Below, in pieces: positions 1 through 8,597 of a stretch of 64,000 nucleotides of DNA. How positions within the stretch are numbered: the stretch's first letter is position 1; each line of letters opens with the position of its first letter. Position numbers and translations under genes: made by a program. Below the pieces are notes generated by a model, which had not been told where the DNA came from, did no database searches, and saw only the letters and a list, made by a program, of their open reading frames with translations. Source of the stretch: UBA5070 sp035352895 (GTDB taxonomy: Bacteria > Fibrobacterota > Fibrobacteria > UBA5070); contig DAOPYN010000011.1 of assembly GCA_035352895.1 (NCBI GenBank), forward strand, positions 1 through 64,000, in the 5' to 3' direction.

Positions 1-1524
1 GGACTGGAAATGGCCGAGGCCCTGGCGAAGCGGGGCTTGAAGGTGCACGTGGTGGAGAAGCTCCCCCACGTGATGGCCGTGATGGATCCGGAAATTTCCG
101 GGTTCGTCGAGGAAGAACTCGCCGCGCACGGCGTGGAGCTCCACAAGAACCTGGGCGTGGCGCGGATCGGCGACGATTCGGTGACCCTGGAGGACGGATC
201 CACCATCGAAGCCCAACTGGTGCTGCTTTCCATCGGAGTGCGCCCCACCCTGCAGCTGGCCAAGGACGCGGGTCTGGAACTGGGCCCCGCGGGAGGGCTT
301 CTGGTGGATTCCACGCTCCGCACCTCGGATCCCGACATCCTCGCCGCCGGCGACATGGTGGAGATCGAGCACCGGGTGCACAAGGCCAAGGTCCGCATCC
401 CGTTGGCAGGCCCGGCCAACCGCCAGGGACGCATCGCCGCGGAAAACGCCCTGGGCGCCGAACATGCCTACAAGGGCGCGCTGGGAACCTCTATCGTACG
501 GGTGTTCGACGCGGTGGCGGGAACGACGGGTCTTTCCCTGAAGGCGGCGCGGGCCGCGGGAATCGACGCGCAATCGGTCACCGTCCACAAGGAACACCAC
601 ACCGCCTACTATCCGGGAGCCAAGCAGGTCACCGTCCGGCTGGTCTACGACAAGTCCACCGGACGGATCCTCGGAGGCCAGACCGCCGGATACGCGGGGG
701 CCGACCGCCGCCTGGACGTCGTCGCCATGGCCGCCGCATCGGGAATGACCGTGCACGATCTGGCCGATGTGGACTTCGCCTACTCCCCTCCCCTGGGCAC
801 CGCCAACGACGCCATGAACATGGCGGCCTTCGTCGCAGAAAACCGTCTGTCCGGACATGGACCGTCGCTTTCCGTCGAGGAACTGGACGCATGGGTGGAG
901 GCGAACGATCCGGTGGTGGTGGACGTGCGGGATGGTTTCGCCTTCGAGAAGTCGCATGTCGAAGGCGCCGTCAACCTTCCCCTGGACACGCTCGCCGACC
1001 AGGCATCCGAGATCCCCCCGGGGCGAGCCGTCCTGGTCTACGACGAGACGGGCAAGAAGGGGCACCAGGCCGTGCGGCTCCTGATCGGATCCCGTGGGGG
1101 ACAAATTCTGAACATCACCGGAGGCCACCAGTCGTTGCAGCGCCATGCGCGCGCGGTGGGATTTTCGAAGCTGGAAGTCCAATTGCTTCCGGTGGCGGCC
1201 AAATCATTGGAAGGCCAACCAACCTCGGCTCCACAAGCCGCTGCCGCCCCTGTACCGGAACCCGTGAAGGTCGCAGGCCCGTTGATCGTGGATGTGCGCA
1301 CACCGGGCGAATTCGCCACCGGAGCCTATCCCGGCGCGGTGAACATCCCGCTGGACGAGCTTCCCGACCGCCTGTCCGAGCTGGGACGACACGACCGCGA
1401 GATCATCCTGTACTGCGCTTCCGGAGGACGCAGCGGCTACGCGACGCGGATGCTCGCCCAATCGGGGTTCACCAACCTGACCAACGCGGGAGGACTCTCG
1501 CAGATGATGCGCCGAGGGCGGTAG
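1..1524 (+). CDS. FAD-dependent disulfide oxidoreductase with two rhodanese domains (CoA-disulfide reductase type), 5' truncated
   Basis: The frame is open from base 1, so the N-terminal FAD-binding part and its redox-active Cys lie outside the window. What is visible starts inside the NAD-binding Rossmann region (EMAEALAKRG), continues through the pyridine-nucleotide-disulfide dimerisation domain (to about residue 270) and ends in two rhodanese domains (about 290-385 and 405-505). The second has an active-site loop with Cys (ILYCASGGRSG); the first has VLVYDETGKKGHQ, without Cys, so it is probably structural. The family (CoA-disulfide/NADH:polysulfide reductases) reduces CoA-disulfide, persulfide or polysulfide with NAD(P)H, and the rhodanese domains pass sulfane sulfur. 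The following C-S lyase gene supports a role in sulfur metabolism. The exact substrate cannot be told. Confidence 0.9.
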   Translation, partial: GLEMAEALAKRGLKVHVVEKLPHVMAVMDPEISGFVEEELAAHGVELHKNLGVARIGDDSVTLEDGSTIEAQLVLLSIGVRPTLQLAKDAGLELGPAGGLLVDSTLRTSDPDILAAGDMVEIEHRVHKAKVRIPLAGPANRQGRIAAENALGAEHAYKGALGTSIVRVFDAVAGTTGLSLKAARAAGIDAQSVTVHKEHHTAYYPGAKQVTVRLVYDKSTGRILGGQTAGYAGADRRLDVVAMAAASGMTVHDLADVDFAYSPPLGTANDAMNMAAFVAENRLSGHGPSLSVEELDAWVEANDPVVVDVRDGFAFEKSHVEGAVNLPLDTLADQASEIPPGRAVLVYDETGKKGHQAVRLLIGSRGGQILNITGGHQSLQRHARAVGFSKLEVQLLPVAAKSLEGQPTSAPQAAAAPVPEPVKVAGPLIVDVRTPGEFATGAYPGAVNIPLDELPDRLSELGRHDREIILYCASGGRSGYATRMLAQSGFTNLTNAGGLSQMMRRGR

Positions 1525-1553
1525 GAGGCATGTAGGGGCGAGGGAGCGGCACC

Positions 1554-2756
1554 GTGTATTTTTCTCCGATGGACCCCTTCGAGGAAGAATTCGACCGACC
1601 ATTGCCCCGTCGCGGCACCGATTGCGCCAAATGGGACGAAGCCGACCGCCTGTTCGGCGCCCACGATGTCCTCCCGCTGTGGGTGGCCGACATGGATTTC
1701 CGCGCTCCACCGGAAGTCATGGAGGCGATCGTCCAGACCGCCCGGCACGGGGCCTACGGCTACCCCGCCTTCCACCTGGATTCGGTCTCCGAGGCCCTGT
1801 GCGATTGGCTTGTCGGCCGCCAGGGGTGGGCTGCGGAGCCATCGTGGGTGATCCACGTGCCCGGCGTGGTCCCCGCCCTTTCGGTGGCCCTGGAAGCCTT
1901 CAGCGCACCCGGCGACCGGATCGTGGTCCAGACTCCGGTCTACTATCCCTTCCTCTCCTTGGCGCGCGAAGGCGGACGCGCATGCGTCGAGTCTCCCCTG
2001 GAAGCCACCGACGTCCGCTGGAGCTTCGATGCCGATCGCCTGGACCGGGACCTTCGCGGCGCGAAGATCCTGATGCTCTGCCATCCCCACAACCCGGTGG
2101 GCCGCTGCTGGTCCAGACAGGAATTGACACACATCCTGGAATCCTGCCGCCGCCACGACGTGATGGTCTTCTCCGACGAGATCCACGGCGACCTGGTCCA
2201 ACCACCGCACCGCCATCTGCCCGCGGCGTCCCTGGGAATCCTGCCTCCGCACCGCATCGCCACCTTCACCGCCCCCAGCAAGACCTTCAACCTGGCCGGA
2301 TTGAACCAGGCGGCGGTCCTCCTGGAGCGCGAAGAGGACCGGCGGGCGTTCGAGCGGGTGCTGCACCGCCGACACATTCCGGCCACCAACGTGGTGGGCC
2401 TGGCCGCCATGCGCGCCGCCTACCGGCACGGCGGCCCCTGGCTGGACGCCCTCCTCCCCTACCTTGCCGCCAACGCGCGCCTAGTGGAGGATTTCTGCCG
2501 TTCCACCCTTGGGCTGTCCGCTCCGTGCCCGGAAGCGACGTACTTGGCGTGGCTGGATTGCCGTGGCTGGGGAATGGACGACCGCACCCTGGAGGAGTTC
2601 TTCTCCAAGCGAGCCCGGGTGGGCCTCAATCGGGGAACCATGTTCGGCGCCCCCGGCACAGGCCACATGCGCCTGAACCTGGCCACCCAGCGCTCGACTC
2701 TCCGGGAGGCATTGGAGCGGATCTCCCGGGCGCGAGCCGAGTTGGAATCAGCTTAG
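1554..2756 (+). CDS. PatB/MalY-type PLP-dependent C-S lyase (cystathionine beta-lyase-like aminotransferase)
   Basis: 400 aa, the usual length for the MalY/PatB branch of fold-type I PLP enzymes. Seen: the family N-terminus RRGTDCAKWD, LPLWVADMDF, the substrate-side SDEIHGDL and the PLP lysine in APSKTFNLAGLN. These enzymes cleave cystathionine, cysteine or cysteine conjugates to pyruvate, ammonia and a thiol. The GTG start at 1554 is preferred because GAGGGAG lies 7 nt upstream; ATG at 1569 gives a slightly shorter protein with the canonical N-terminus. It follows the rhodanese-oxidoreductase by 29 nt, so the two are probably cotranscribed and the released sulfide or persulfide may feed that enzyme (inference). 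Confidence 0.9.
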   Translation: MYFSPMDPFEEEFDRPLPRRGTDCAKWDEADRLFGAHDVLPLWVADMDFRAPPEVMEAIVQTARHGAYGYPAFHLDSVSEALCDWLVGRQGWAAEPSWVIHVPGVVPALSVALEAFSAPGDRIVVQTPVYYPFLSLAREGGRACVESPLEATDVRWSFDADRLDRDLRGAKILMLCHPHNPVGRCWSRQELTHILESCRRHDVMVFSDEIHGDLVQPPHRHLPAASLGILPPHRIATFTAPSKTFNLAGLNQAAVLLEREEDRRAFERVLHRRHIPATNVVGLAAMRAAYRHGGPWLDALLPYLAANARLVEDFCRSTLGLSAPCPEATYLAWLDCRGWGMDDRTLEEFFSKRARVGLNRGTMFGAPGTGHMRLNLATQRSTLREALERISRARAELESA

Positions 2757-2819
2757 CCCGCACCGGTGTGGTAAGCGTCCAGATGGACGATGATTCCGGC
2801 GCGCCCGGACGAACCGGAT

Positions 2820-3383
2820 TCATTCGGCTAGTCTTCGGATACCCACCAACGGCGCATGGTCTGCGGTGCGATCCTTCACCACCAGGGTGGTTGCGGGAAT
2901 CCCCGCGATGGATCCGCGGAACATCAGGTCGTGGCCCAGACACAGCCCCATCTCCAGCACCAGATCCACACCCGCCGCCTTGATCTGTTCGGCTTGCCCC
3001 AATGGATTGCACGACACCTTGTGGATCTGGGAAGCCTCGTTCACCTCGTCCTGCGCCAGAGCACCCGTCGTGCAGGAAACCGCTTCCACCCGCAAACCCT
3101 TGCTTCGCAGGTGGCGCGAGACCGTGGCGGCGTCCTTTTCCATGCCGTAGCAATAGGCAAGCCCCACCTTCTTCCACGACCGATCGATGGCGTATTCGAC
3201 GATCTCTTCGATGCGCGACAGCGTTCCGGCGCGCCCTCCGTCCAACAGGCGCGACGCTGCCTGGACGGTCTCCTGGTTTTCCTCGAGTAGATACTCCGCT
3301 TGGACCTCCTCGCGCGAAAACGACTCGTTCCCGCAGGATTCCAGGCTGCGACAGGATTTGACTCTACAGAGCGTGCATTCCAT
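2820..3383 (-). CDS. DUF1847 cysteine-rich putative metal-binding protein
   Basis: 187 aa. The N-terminus MECTLCRVKSC and further cysteines (AYCYG, CTTG, CNPLG, GLCLGHD) are the pattern of the DUF1847 family, annotated only as putative metal-binding. The start is the ATG at 3383, preceded by GGGAGAG at 6 nt. An open frame continues upstream to 4241, but that part is antisense to the TauE gene and is not coding. It lies downstream of tauE in the same direction with a long inverted repeat between them. Function is unknown; a redox or metal-handling role in the sulfur/arsenic neighbourhood is a guess. Confidence 0.75.
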   Translation of the reverse strand: MECTLCRVKSCRSLESCGNESFSREEVQAEYLLEENQETVQAASRLLDGGRAGTLSRIEEIVEYAIDRSWKKVGLAYCYGMEKDAATVSRHLRSKGLRVEAVSCTTGALAQDEVNEASQIHKVSCNPLGQAEQIKAAGVDLVLEMGLCLGHDLMFRGSIAGIPATTLVVKDRTADHAPLVGIRRLAE

Positions 3384-3448
3384 CTTCGACTCTCCCGTTG
3401 TAGGCGACCGGATCGCCACATCCCCCGGCTGGCATCCTGGCTCCCCGA

Positions 3449-3499
3449 GTCCATTCCTTGTAGTGACGCCCCGGCGGGGCGTCTCTACAAGGAATGGAC
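3449..3499. repeat. 24-bp-arm inverted repeat (palindromic intergenic element) overlapping the tauE stop codon
   Basis: Left arm 3449-3472 and right arm 3476-3499 are reverse complements with a single mismatch and a 3-nt loop (ggc). The core GACGCCCC/GGGGCGTC resembles REP/MITE-like palindromes found in many copies in other genomes. The element covers the last codons and TAG stop of the minus-strand tauE gene, and in RNA it would form a very stable hairpin that could end that transcript. There is no T-run. Confidence 0.8.
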
Positions 3500-4243
3500 C
3501 ACCAGGGAGACCGCGACGGCCATCAGCATCACCCCCAGGGTCTTCTCCTGGAGGCGGCCGGATAGGCGCCCGGAAACCCACCCTCCGATCTCCATGCCCA
3601 AGAGCACCGCGATCAGCGCAGGCACGACGATCGTCCAGCGAAATGGCCCGGAGGGAATCCGCACCGCAAGGCTCGACGCCGCGGACAAGGCCATCGCCCC
3701 GAAGGAAGCGCCCATGGCGACGGATGCGGACAGACCACCTCGCCGAACCAAGGCGGGCATGGCCAGGATTCCGCCACCAACTCCGAAAAGACCCATCAGC
3801 ACCCCTGTTTCGGCTCCGGCCACGGGAAACCGAACCGGATCCGCCCCTGGAGGGGAATCCGTCCTCTCCTCGTGGCGAGACTGCAGGGAACGAACTGCGG
3901 CGAAAACCACCACGGCAAGGAAGCTCCAATGCAAGACGGCAGCGGGGATCCTGTGCGTGATCCATGCACCAAGCGCGGAAACCACCACCGCAGGTGCGGC
4001 CACGCGACCCAGCACGGAAAGATCCATCCGTTTGGCGGACCAAGCTTCCCAAGCCCCGGAAAGCGCAGCGAGCCCCACCACCGCGGTGGTCGCGGGAACC
4101 GCCAACTCCATGGGAAGCTCCATGACCACCAGAAAGATGGGAAGTGCGAGGAGGGCACCACCCGCACCCTGTGAGCCGAGCGCGACGCCGACGACCACGA
4201 ATAGAAGACTGGACTGCCAAGTGAACATGAAATTTGGGCACAT
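3485..4243 (-). CDS. TauE/SafE-family sulfite/anion exporter (permease)
   Basis: 252 aa and almost entirely hydrophobic, with about eight predicted membrane segments in two halves. The glycine-rich loops GVALGSQGAGGALLALP and GVLMGLFGVGGGILAMP, one in each half, are the TauE/SafE (DUF81) signature. The family exports sulfite, sulfoacetate or other small sulfur anions across the inner membrane. The start is ATG 4243 with GGAGGAG 11 nt upstream. It lies 90 nt after acr3 in the same direction, so it may be the tail of the arsenic operon or have its own promoter. Its last codons and stop lie inside the inverted repeat 3449-3499. Confidence 0.85.
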   Translation of the reverse strand: MCPNFMFTWQSSLLFVVVGVALGSQGAGGALLALPIFLVVMELPMELAVPATTAVVGLAALSGAWEAWSAKRMDLSVLGRVAAPAVVVSALGAWITHRIPAAVLHWSFLAVVVFAAVRSLQSRHEERTDSPPGADPVRFPVAGAETGVLMGLFGVGGGILAMPALVRRGGLSASVAMGASFGAMALSAASSLAVRIPSGPFRWTIVVPALIAVLLGMEIGGWVSGRLSGRLQEKTLGVMLMAVAVSLVVHSL

Positions 4244-4333
4244 GTGGGTTCAGACTCCTCCCGAACCCCGGAAGTTACGCGATTTCGCACCAAGCGTGCA
4301 GGATACCAGGCATCGGTGCCCTCACCGACCCGA

Positions 4334-5359
4334 TCACGTCCTACCGCCCCTTCGTACGGCCAGGTGCACCAGCGCGACCATCACGGGGACTTCCACCAGC
4401 GGTCCGATGGTGGCGGCGAAGGCCGCTCCCGAGGTCAATCCGAACGATCCGATCGCCACCGCGATGGCCAGTTCGAAGTTGTTCGACGCCGCCGTGAAGG
4501 CCTGGGTCACGGTCCGTTCGCGGTCCATCCCGATCCTGCGGGAAGACCACCACGACAGCGCGAACATGGTCCCGAAGTAGATCGTCAATGGAGCCGCCAC
4601 GCGCACGACGTCCAGAGGCTGCGACAGGATCCGATCGCCTTGCAGCGCGAACAGCACCACGATCGTCAACAGCAGGGCCACCAGCGTCACCGGCGCGAAC
4701 TTCGCATTGAACCGGGCCGTGGCGGCCTCTCCGCGCAGGCGGATCGACGCCGCCCGGATCCCGAGGCCCAGCGCAAACGGAAGTCCCAGGTACAGCAGCA
4801 CCGACATCGCGACTTCTCCCATGGACACCGTGATCTCCTGCGCGGGAAGTCCGGCCCAAGGCGCGACCACCGACAGGAAGAACCACGCGTAGCCTCCGTA
4901 GGTGACCACCTGGAACACGCTGTTGAACGCCACCAGTCCCGCAGCGGCTTCGGCCGACCCGCCCGCGAGCTGGTTCCAGACCACCACCATGGCGATGCAG
5001 CGGGCCAGGCCCACCAGCACCAGTCCCGCGAACAGGTCCGGGCGGTCGGACAGGAAGATCCAGGCCAGGCAGAACATCAGCACCGGTCCGGCCAACCAGT
5101 TCATGACGACGGAAAGTGTCAATGCCTTCGGATCGGCGAAGACCTTGGGGAGTTCGGCGGGGCGCACGCGGGCGAACGGCGGGATCATCATGAGCACCAG
5201 CCCCACCGCGATGGGGATGGAGGTGGATCCCACCGAAGCGTCGGCCAAGGCCTGGACGATTCCCGGCGCGAAGCGGCCCAGCAGCAACCCCGCACCCATC
5301 GCCAAGCCAATCCAGAGAGTCAGCCATCTGTCCAGGAAGGACAAGCGCGGGGATGCCAT
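4334..5359 (-). CDS. acr3: Acr3-family arsenite efflux permease
   Basis: 341 aa with ten hydrophobic segments. Acr3 hallmarks: a membrane-embedded Cys (VLMFCLAW, C97) and the conserved glutamate in TAASNNFELAIA, both required for As(III) translocation in the family. The protein extrudes arsenite using the proton gradient in the inner membrane. The ATG at 5359 shares one base with the arsM stop (TGATG), so translation is coupled. An in-frame upstream extension to 5431 overlaps arsM and is not used. It is the last clear member of arsR-arsC-arsM-acr3. Confidence 0.93.
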   Translation of the reverse strand: MASPRLSFLDRWLTLWIGLAMGAGLLLGRFAPGIVQALADASVGSTSIPIAVGLVLMMIPPFARVRPAELPKVFADPKALTLSVVMNWLAGPVLMFCLAWIFLSDRPDLFAGLVLVGLARCIAMVVVWNQLAGGSAEAAAGLVAFNSVFQVVTYGGYAWFFLSVVAPWAGLPAQEITVSMGEVAMSVLLYLGLPFALGLGIRAASIRLRGEAATARFNAKFAPVTLVALLLTIVVLFALQGDRILSQPLDVVRVAAPLTIYFGTMFALSWWSSRRIGMDRERTVTQAFTAASNNFELAIAVAIGSFGLTSGAAFAATIGPLVEVPVMVALVHLAVRRGGRT

Positions 5360-6356
5360 CAGCAGCACGTCCTTCCGGTGGCCACATCTCCCATTTCCGT
5401 GGCGCCGCAGCACGAGCTGGTCTGGTGCCATTCCGGAGCCGGGGTGGCCAGGCGCACATCGTCGCCGCCTCCGGGGCCTTCGCCCGCGGGGTAGCCATTC
5501 CTGTCGTTCTGCAATTCGCGAGCCGGTTTGCGCGCCGCGATGTCGGTCGACACGATGTAGTCGGACAGTTTATGTCCCGCCGGGAGCCGCGCCAGGATGT
5601 CGCGGTACAGCGAATCCCCCGTGTCTTCCATGACCGCCACGTACTCGTGCTTGATGCCGATCGTCACGTCCACCAATCCCGCCGCCTGGGCGTCGTGTCG
5701 GATGTCTTCCACCAAGGAGGCTCCGGCCACGCAGCCCACTAGGGCCTCGGCGAGCTCCTTGGCCCCACTCGGAAGCGGGCGCAACAGCGCGAGGTCCGAG
5801 ATGGCCACCCGCCCACCGGGCTTGAGCACGCGGGCGATGTCGCGCCAGACCTGCGGCTTGTCCGGCGAAAGGTTGATCACGCAGTTGGACAGCACCACGT
5901 CCACGCTGGAGTCGGCCACGGGCAGGTGCTCGATCTCGCCCAGACGGAATTCGACATTGTCCAGTCCCGTGCGCTGGGAAAACGACACCGCATTGCGCCT
6001 CGCCTTGGTCAACATCGCCGCGGTCATGTCGACACCGATGGCCTTGCCGGTCGGGCCTACGGCTTGCGCCGCCAGGAAAACATCGAAGCCAGCGCCGGAA
6101 CCCAAATCGACGACGGTCTCGCCGGGATCGAGCGAGGCGATGGCTTGGGGGTTGCCGCACGACAATCCGAGATTGGTGCCTTCCGGCAGGGTTTCCAGGA
6201 TCGCCGGATCGTAGCCCAGCTTGACTGCTAGGTCGCGGGCGACTTCTGGGTTCGAGCCGCAGCACGAAGCACCCGAGCAGCAGCCCTGTTCGGTGGTCGC
6301 GATGGCCCCGTAGCCTTCACGGACCTTGGCGCGGATCTGCTCTTCGAGGGAGAGGC

Positions 6357-6360
<4 letters not shown>
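5359..6360 (-). CDS. arsM: Arsenite S-adenosylmethionine methyltransferase
   Basis: 333 aa. SAM-binding motif VVDLGSGAGFD near residue 85, and the three cysteines of ArsM enzymes in LGLSCGNP, LSNCVINL and VGCVAGAS. Extra Cys clusters sit at both ends (GCCSGASCCG and SSCCGATEM...TCC). It methylates As(III) to mono-, di- and trimethyl products in the cytoplasm. The start is GTG 6360 overlapping the arsC stop as GTGA. An in-frame extension upstream into arsC exists but is shadow. Methylated products would be substrates for ArsP and other organoarsenical exporters encoded just upstream. Confidence 0.93.
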
Positions 6361-6796
<436 letters not shown>

Positions 6797-6800
<4 letters not shown>

Positions 6801-7147
6801 GGGCAGCAAGCTCCGTTGGAACAGGTGATGCGTGGGACGACGGATTTCGGCAGATGACCGAGCGCCCAGCCAAGCGCTTCGGCCACCGTGGATTCGGGAT
6901 CGGTGTCGGCGAGACGGAAATGCGCCCACCGGCCTTCCTTGCGGGCCTCCACCAGTCCGGCCCGTCTGAGGATGGCCATGTGGTTGGACACCGTGGAAGG
7001 CGACAACGCGAGCGCTTCGGTGAGATCGCACAGGCAGAGTTCGCCGCGAGCGAGCATGGCCAGCGCCAAAAGCCGCTTGGGCTCTCCCAGTGCGGAGGCG
7101 ATTTCCGCAAGCGCCTCCAAGGTCGTATCGTTTTTATATTTCGCCAT
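6797..7147 (-). CDS. arsR: ArsR/SmtB-family arsenic-responsive repressor (operon 1)
   Basis: 116 aa winged-helix repressor. The metal-sensing ELCLCDL in helix alpha-3 and the recognition helix SPSTVSNHMAILRRAGLV are clear; an additional C-terminal CSNGACC may add As(III) ligands. Start ATG 7147. A TATATT box lies 7 nt upstream with no Shine-Dalgarno, so the message is probably leaderless, and the 9-bp-arm operator covers both the box and the start codon. It would repress itself plus arsC-arsM-acr3 until arsenite binds. Confidence 0.93.
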
Positions 7148-7160
7148 ATATCGAAATATA
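7135..7160 (-). promoter_or_regulatory. ArsR operator overlapping -10 box and start codon of arsR
   Basis: Perfect inverted repeat TATATTTCG (7135-7143) and CGAAATATA (7152-7160) with an 8-nt spacer. The right arm contains the minus-strand TATATT -10-like box, and the spacer holds the arsR ATG (7145-7147). Typical size and symmetry for an ArsR/SmtB operator; binding would block RNA polymerase directly. Confidence 0.8.
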
Positions 7161-7203
7161 CAGCCAACGAGGAGGCAAGGCCTCCCGCTGTTTCGAAGGA
7201 GTT

Positions 7204-7890
7204 TCAGAGAAACGACTTTCCCAGCAGCCAGAGCCCCGCGCCGATCATGCCCGCCACAGAGAGTCGGTGCAGCCACGGAGCCGCGCTCTGGGAGGCATGG
7301 AAGATCCTTGCGATCTGGCGGGTTCCGAACCCGGCAGCCAGGGTGAGCGCCATCACGGGAAGCGCGGTCGCCAGACCGTAGGGCACCGTCACCAGCCACG
7401 GCACCTCGCTTGCGCTTGCCAGCGGAATCACCGAGCCGAAGAAAATGCCCGCCGACACGGGACAGAAGGCAAGGGCCAGTACGGCTCCCAGCACGAACGC
7501 CCCGGGCAATGGTCCCAATCGCGAAAGCCGCTCTTTCCAAACTCCGGCATCGATTCCGCTTCCCGGCAAGCGCAACCAAGGAGACACCGCGAGGAGCATC
7601 CCGCCCGCCAGGAAGGCGATGCCAAGGCCGGTTTCGGCATGAACCTGGATCTTGCGCACCAAAGGTCCAAGGCGGATCAGTCCCTCCGAAGCGACCCAGG
7701 CGACCAGGACGTACGCGGTCGCCCGCCCCAAAGCATAGACGGCACCGGCAAGGAATCCGCGCTTCCAGCTGTCCGCTTGGCGAACCAGGACGGAAACCGC
7801 CGCCGCGTGGCTTGCCATCGGACAAGGGGAGATCGAGGTGAGCACCCCCAAGCCGACCGCGGCGATCACCGGAAGCTCGGCGGCACTCAT
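7204..7890 (-). CDS. ArsG-family permease (CcdA-like, predicted aromatic aminoarsenical efflux)
   Basis: 228 aa, six to seven hydrophobic segments. The N-terminal SPCPMASHAAAVS and second-half FCPVSAGIFFG repeat Cys-Pro motifs typical of CcdA/LysE-like permeases; the ArsG branch carries SPCP as here. Known context: ArsG with ArsE and ArsF forms a system that reduces and exports nitroaromatic arsenicals. The assignment rests on this motif plus the two thioredoxin-fold genes upstream. ATG 7890 overlaps the previous stop (ATGA). Alternative: a CcdA-type electron carrier for the neighbouring thioredoxin-like proteins. Confidence 0.72.
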   Translation of the reverse strand: MSAAELPVIAAVGLGVLTSISPCPMASHAAAVSVLVRQADSWKRGFLAGAVYALGRATAYVLVAWVASEGLIRLGPLVRKIQVHAETGLGIAFLAGGMLLAVSPWLRLPGSGIDAGVWKERLSRLGPLPGAFVLGAVLALAFCPVSAGIFFGSVIPLASASEVPWLVTVPYGLATALPVMALTLAAGFGTRQIARIFHASQSAAPWLHRLSVAGMIGAGLWLLGKSFL

Positions 7891-8339
7891 CGGGCCGTCT
7901 TCAGGAAAAGCAGGGTTTCGCTCTTCACATAGGCAGCGAACGCGGAGGAATCGCGCAGATTCTTCCAGGTGTCCTTGAGTTCCTTGAAGCGGGTCATCTT
8001 GCCGCCGCGCAGTTCCATCAGGACCAGAGCCTTGGTCGTCAAGCCCAACTGATCGGCCAACGCGGAGCCTTGGGGAGTGTCCATGCTCTCGCTGGCCCAC
8101 ACCAGACGACCCGTCTTGATGGAATCGGCCAAACCTTGTTGAATGGCGGCGGAGGACCATTTTTCCAGCCGAAGGCACGATGCGCACCGATAGTCGGAAT
8201 GGATGTAATCCGCCTTGACCACGACCGCAGGCAAGGGGCCCTGTGGAGCCGCGGCGATGGCCGAAATCGCAAGGGCGAGAACGGAAAGGGTCGCGAATCC
8301 CATCGTGCGCTTGGGCGAGGATCGGACTAGACGAGCCAT
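7887..8339 (-). CDS. ArsF-like exported thioredoxin-fold protein (nitrophenyl-arsenical reductase subunit family)
   Basis: 150 aa with a basic N-terminus and hydrophobic segment (LSVLALAISAIAAA), a signal peptide or anchor, then a small domain with a CASC redox motif (DYRCASCLRL). This layout and position between a small glutaredoxin-like gene and an ArsG-type permease fit ArsF proteins of arsEFG clusters. It presumably works in the periplasm with ArsE and ArsG in reducing aromatic arsenicals. ATG 8339; the start overlaps the end of the upstream gene by 13 nt. Confidence 0.65.
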   Translation of the reverse strand: MARLVRSSPKRTMGFATLSVLALAISAIAAAPQGPLPAVVVKADYIHSDYRCASCLRLEKWSSAAIQQGLADSIKTGRLVWASESMDTPQGSALADQLGLTTKALVLMELRGGKMTRFKELKDTWKNLRDSSAFAAYVKSETLLFLKTAR

Positions 8340-8557
8340 GAGGCGATCTCCTTGGTTGTGGGAACTTTGCCGGCGACCAGGACCTTGCCGTCCTTGACGA
8401 GAGCCGGGGTGGACATCACTCCGTACTCCATGATCTTTGCGATGTCTTCGATCTTGCGGACTTCCGCCGTGACACCGGATTCCGTCACGGCCTTCAAGAC
8501 CGCTTCGTGGAGCAGCTTGCACTTGGTGCAGCCGGTACCGAGAACTTCTAGGAGCAT
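8327..8557 (-). CDS. Small thioredoxin/glutaredoxin-like redox-active disulfide protein (ArsE-like)
   Basis: 76 aa, a single thioredoxin fold with active site GTGCTKCK near residue 8 and cis-Pro region MSTPALVKDGK: the redox-active disulfide protein 2 family of about 76-80 residues. These cytoplasmic proteins often accompany YraQ/ArsP permeases. Given ArsF-like and ArsG-like genes downstream it may be the ArsE component. The ATG is at 8557, 40 nt after the permease. Confidence 0.75.
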   Translation of the reverse strand: MLLEVLGTGCTKCKLLHEAVLKAVTESGVTAEVRKIEDIAKIMEYGVMSTPALVKDGKVLVAGKVPTTKEIASWLV

Positions 8558-8597
8558 CAGCTTTCCTTTGGTTGGATGTTTTTGGTTTCCATCATCT

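Noticed and set aside
3449..3499. A CRISPR-like or IS-end interpretation of the long inverted repeat
   Set aside because: There is a single palindrome with no spacers, no transposase and no target duplication visible.
3384..4241. Upstream extension of the DUF1847 frame to 473 residues
   Set aside because: It overlaps the well-supported TauE/SafE gene in another frame, and the family N-terminus starts at 3383 with a Shine-Dalgarno.
4244..5494. Long plus-strand frame opposite acr3
   Set aside because: Antisense shadow with Gln/His/Arg-rich nonsense protein; acr3 is unambiguous on the minus strand.
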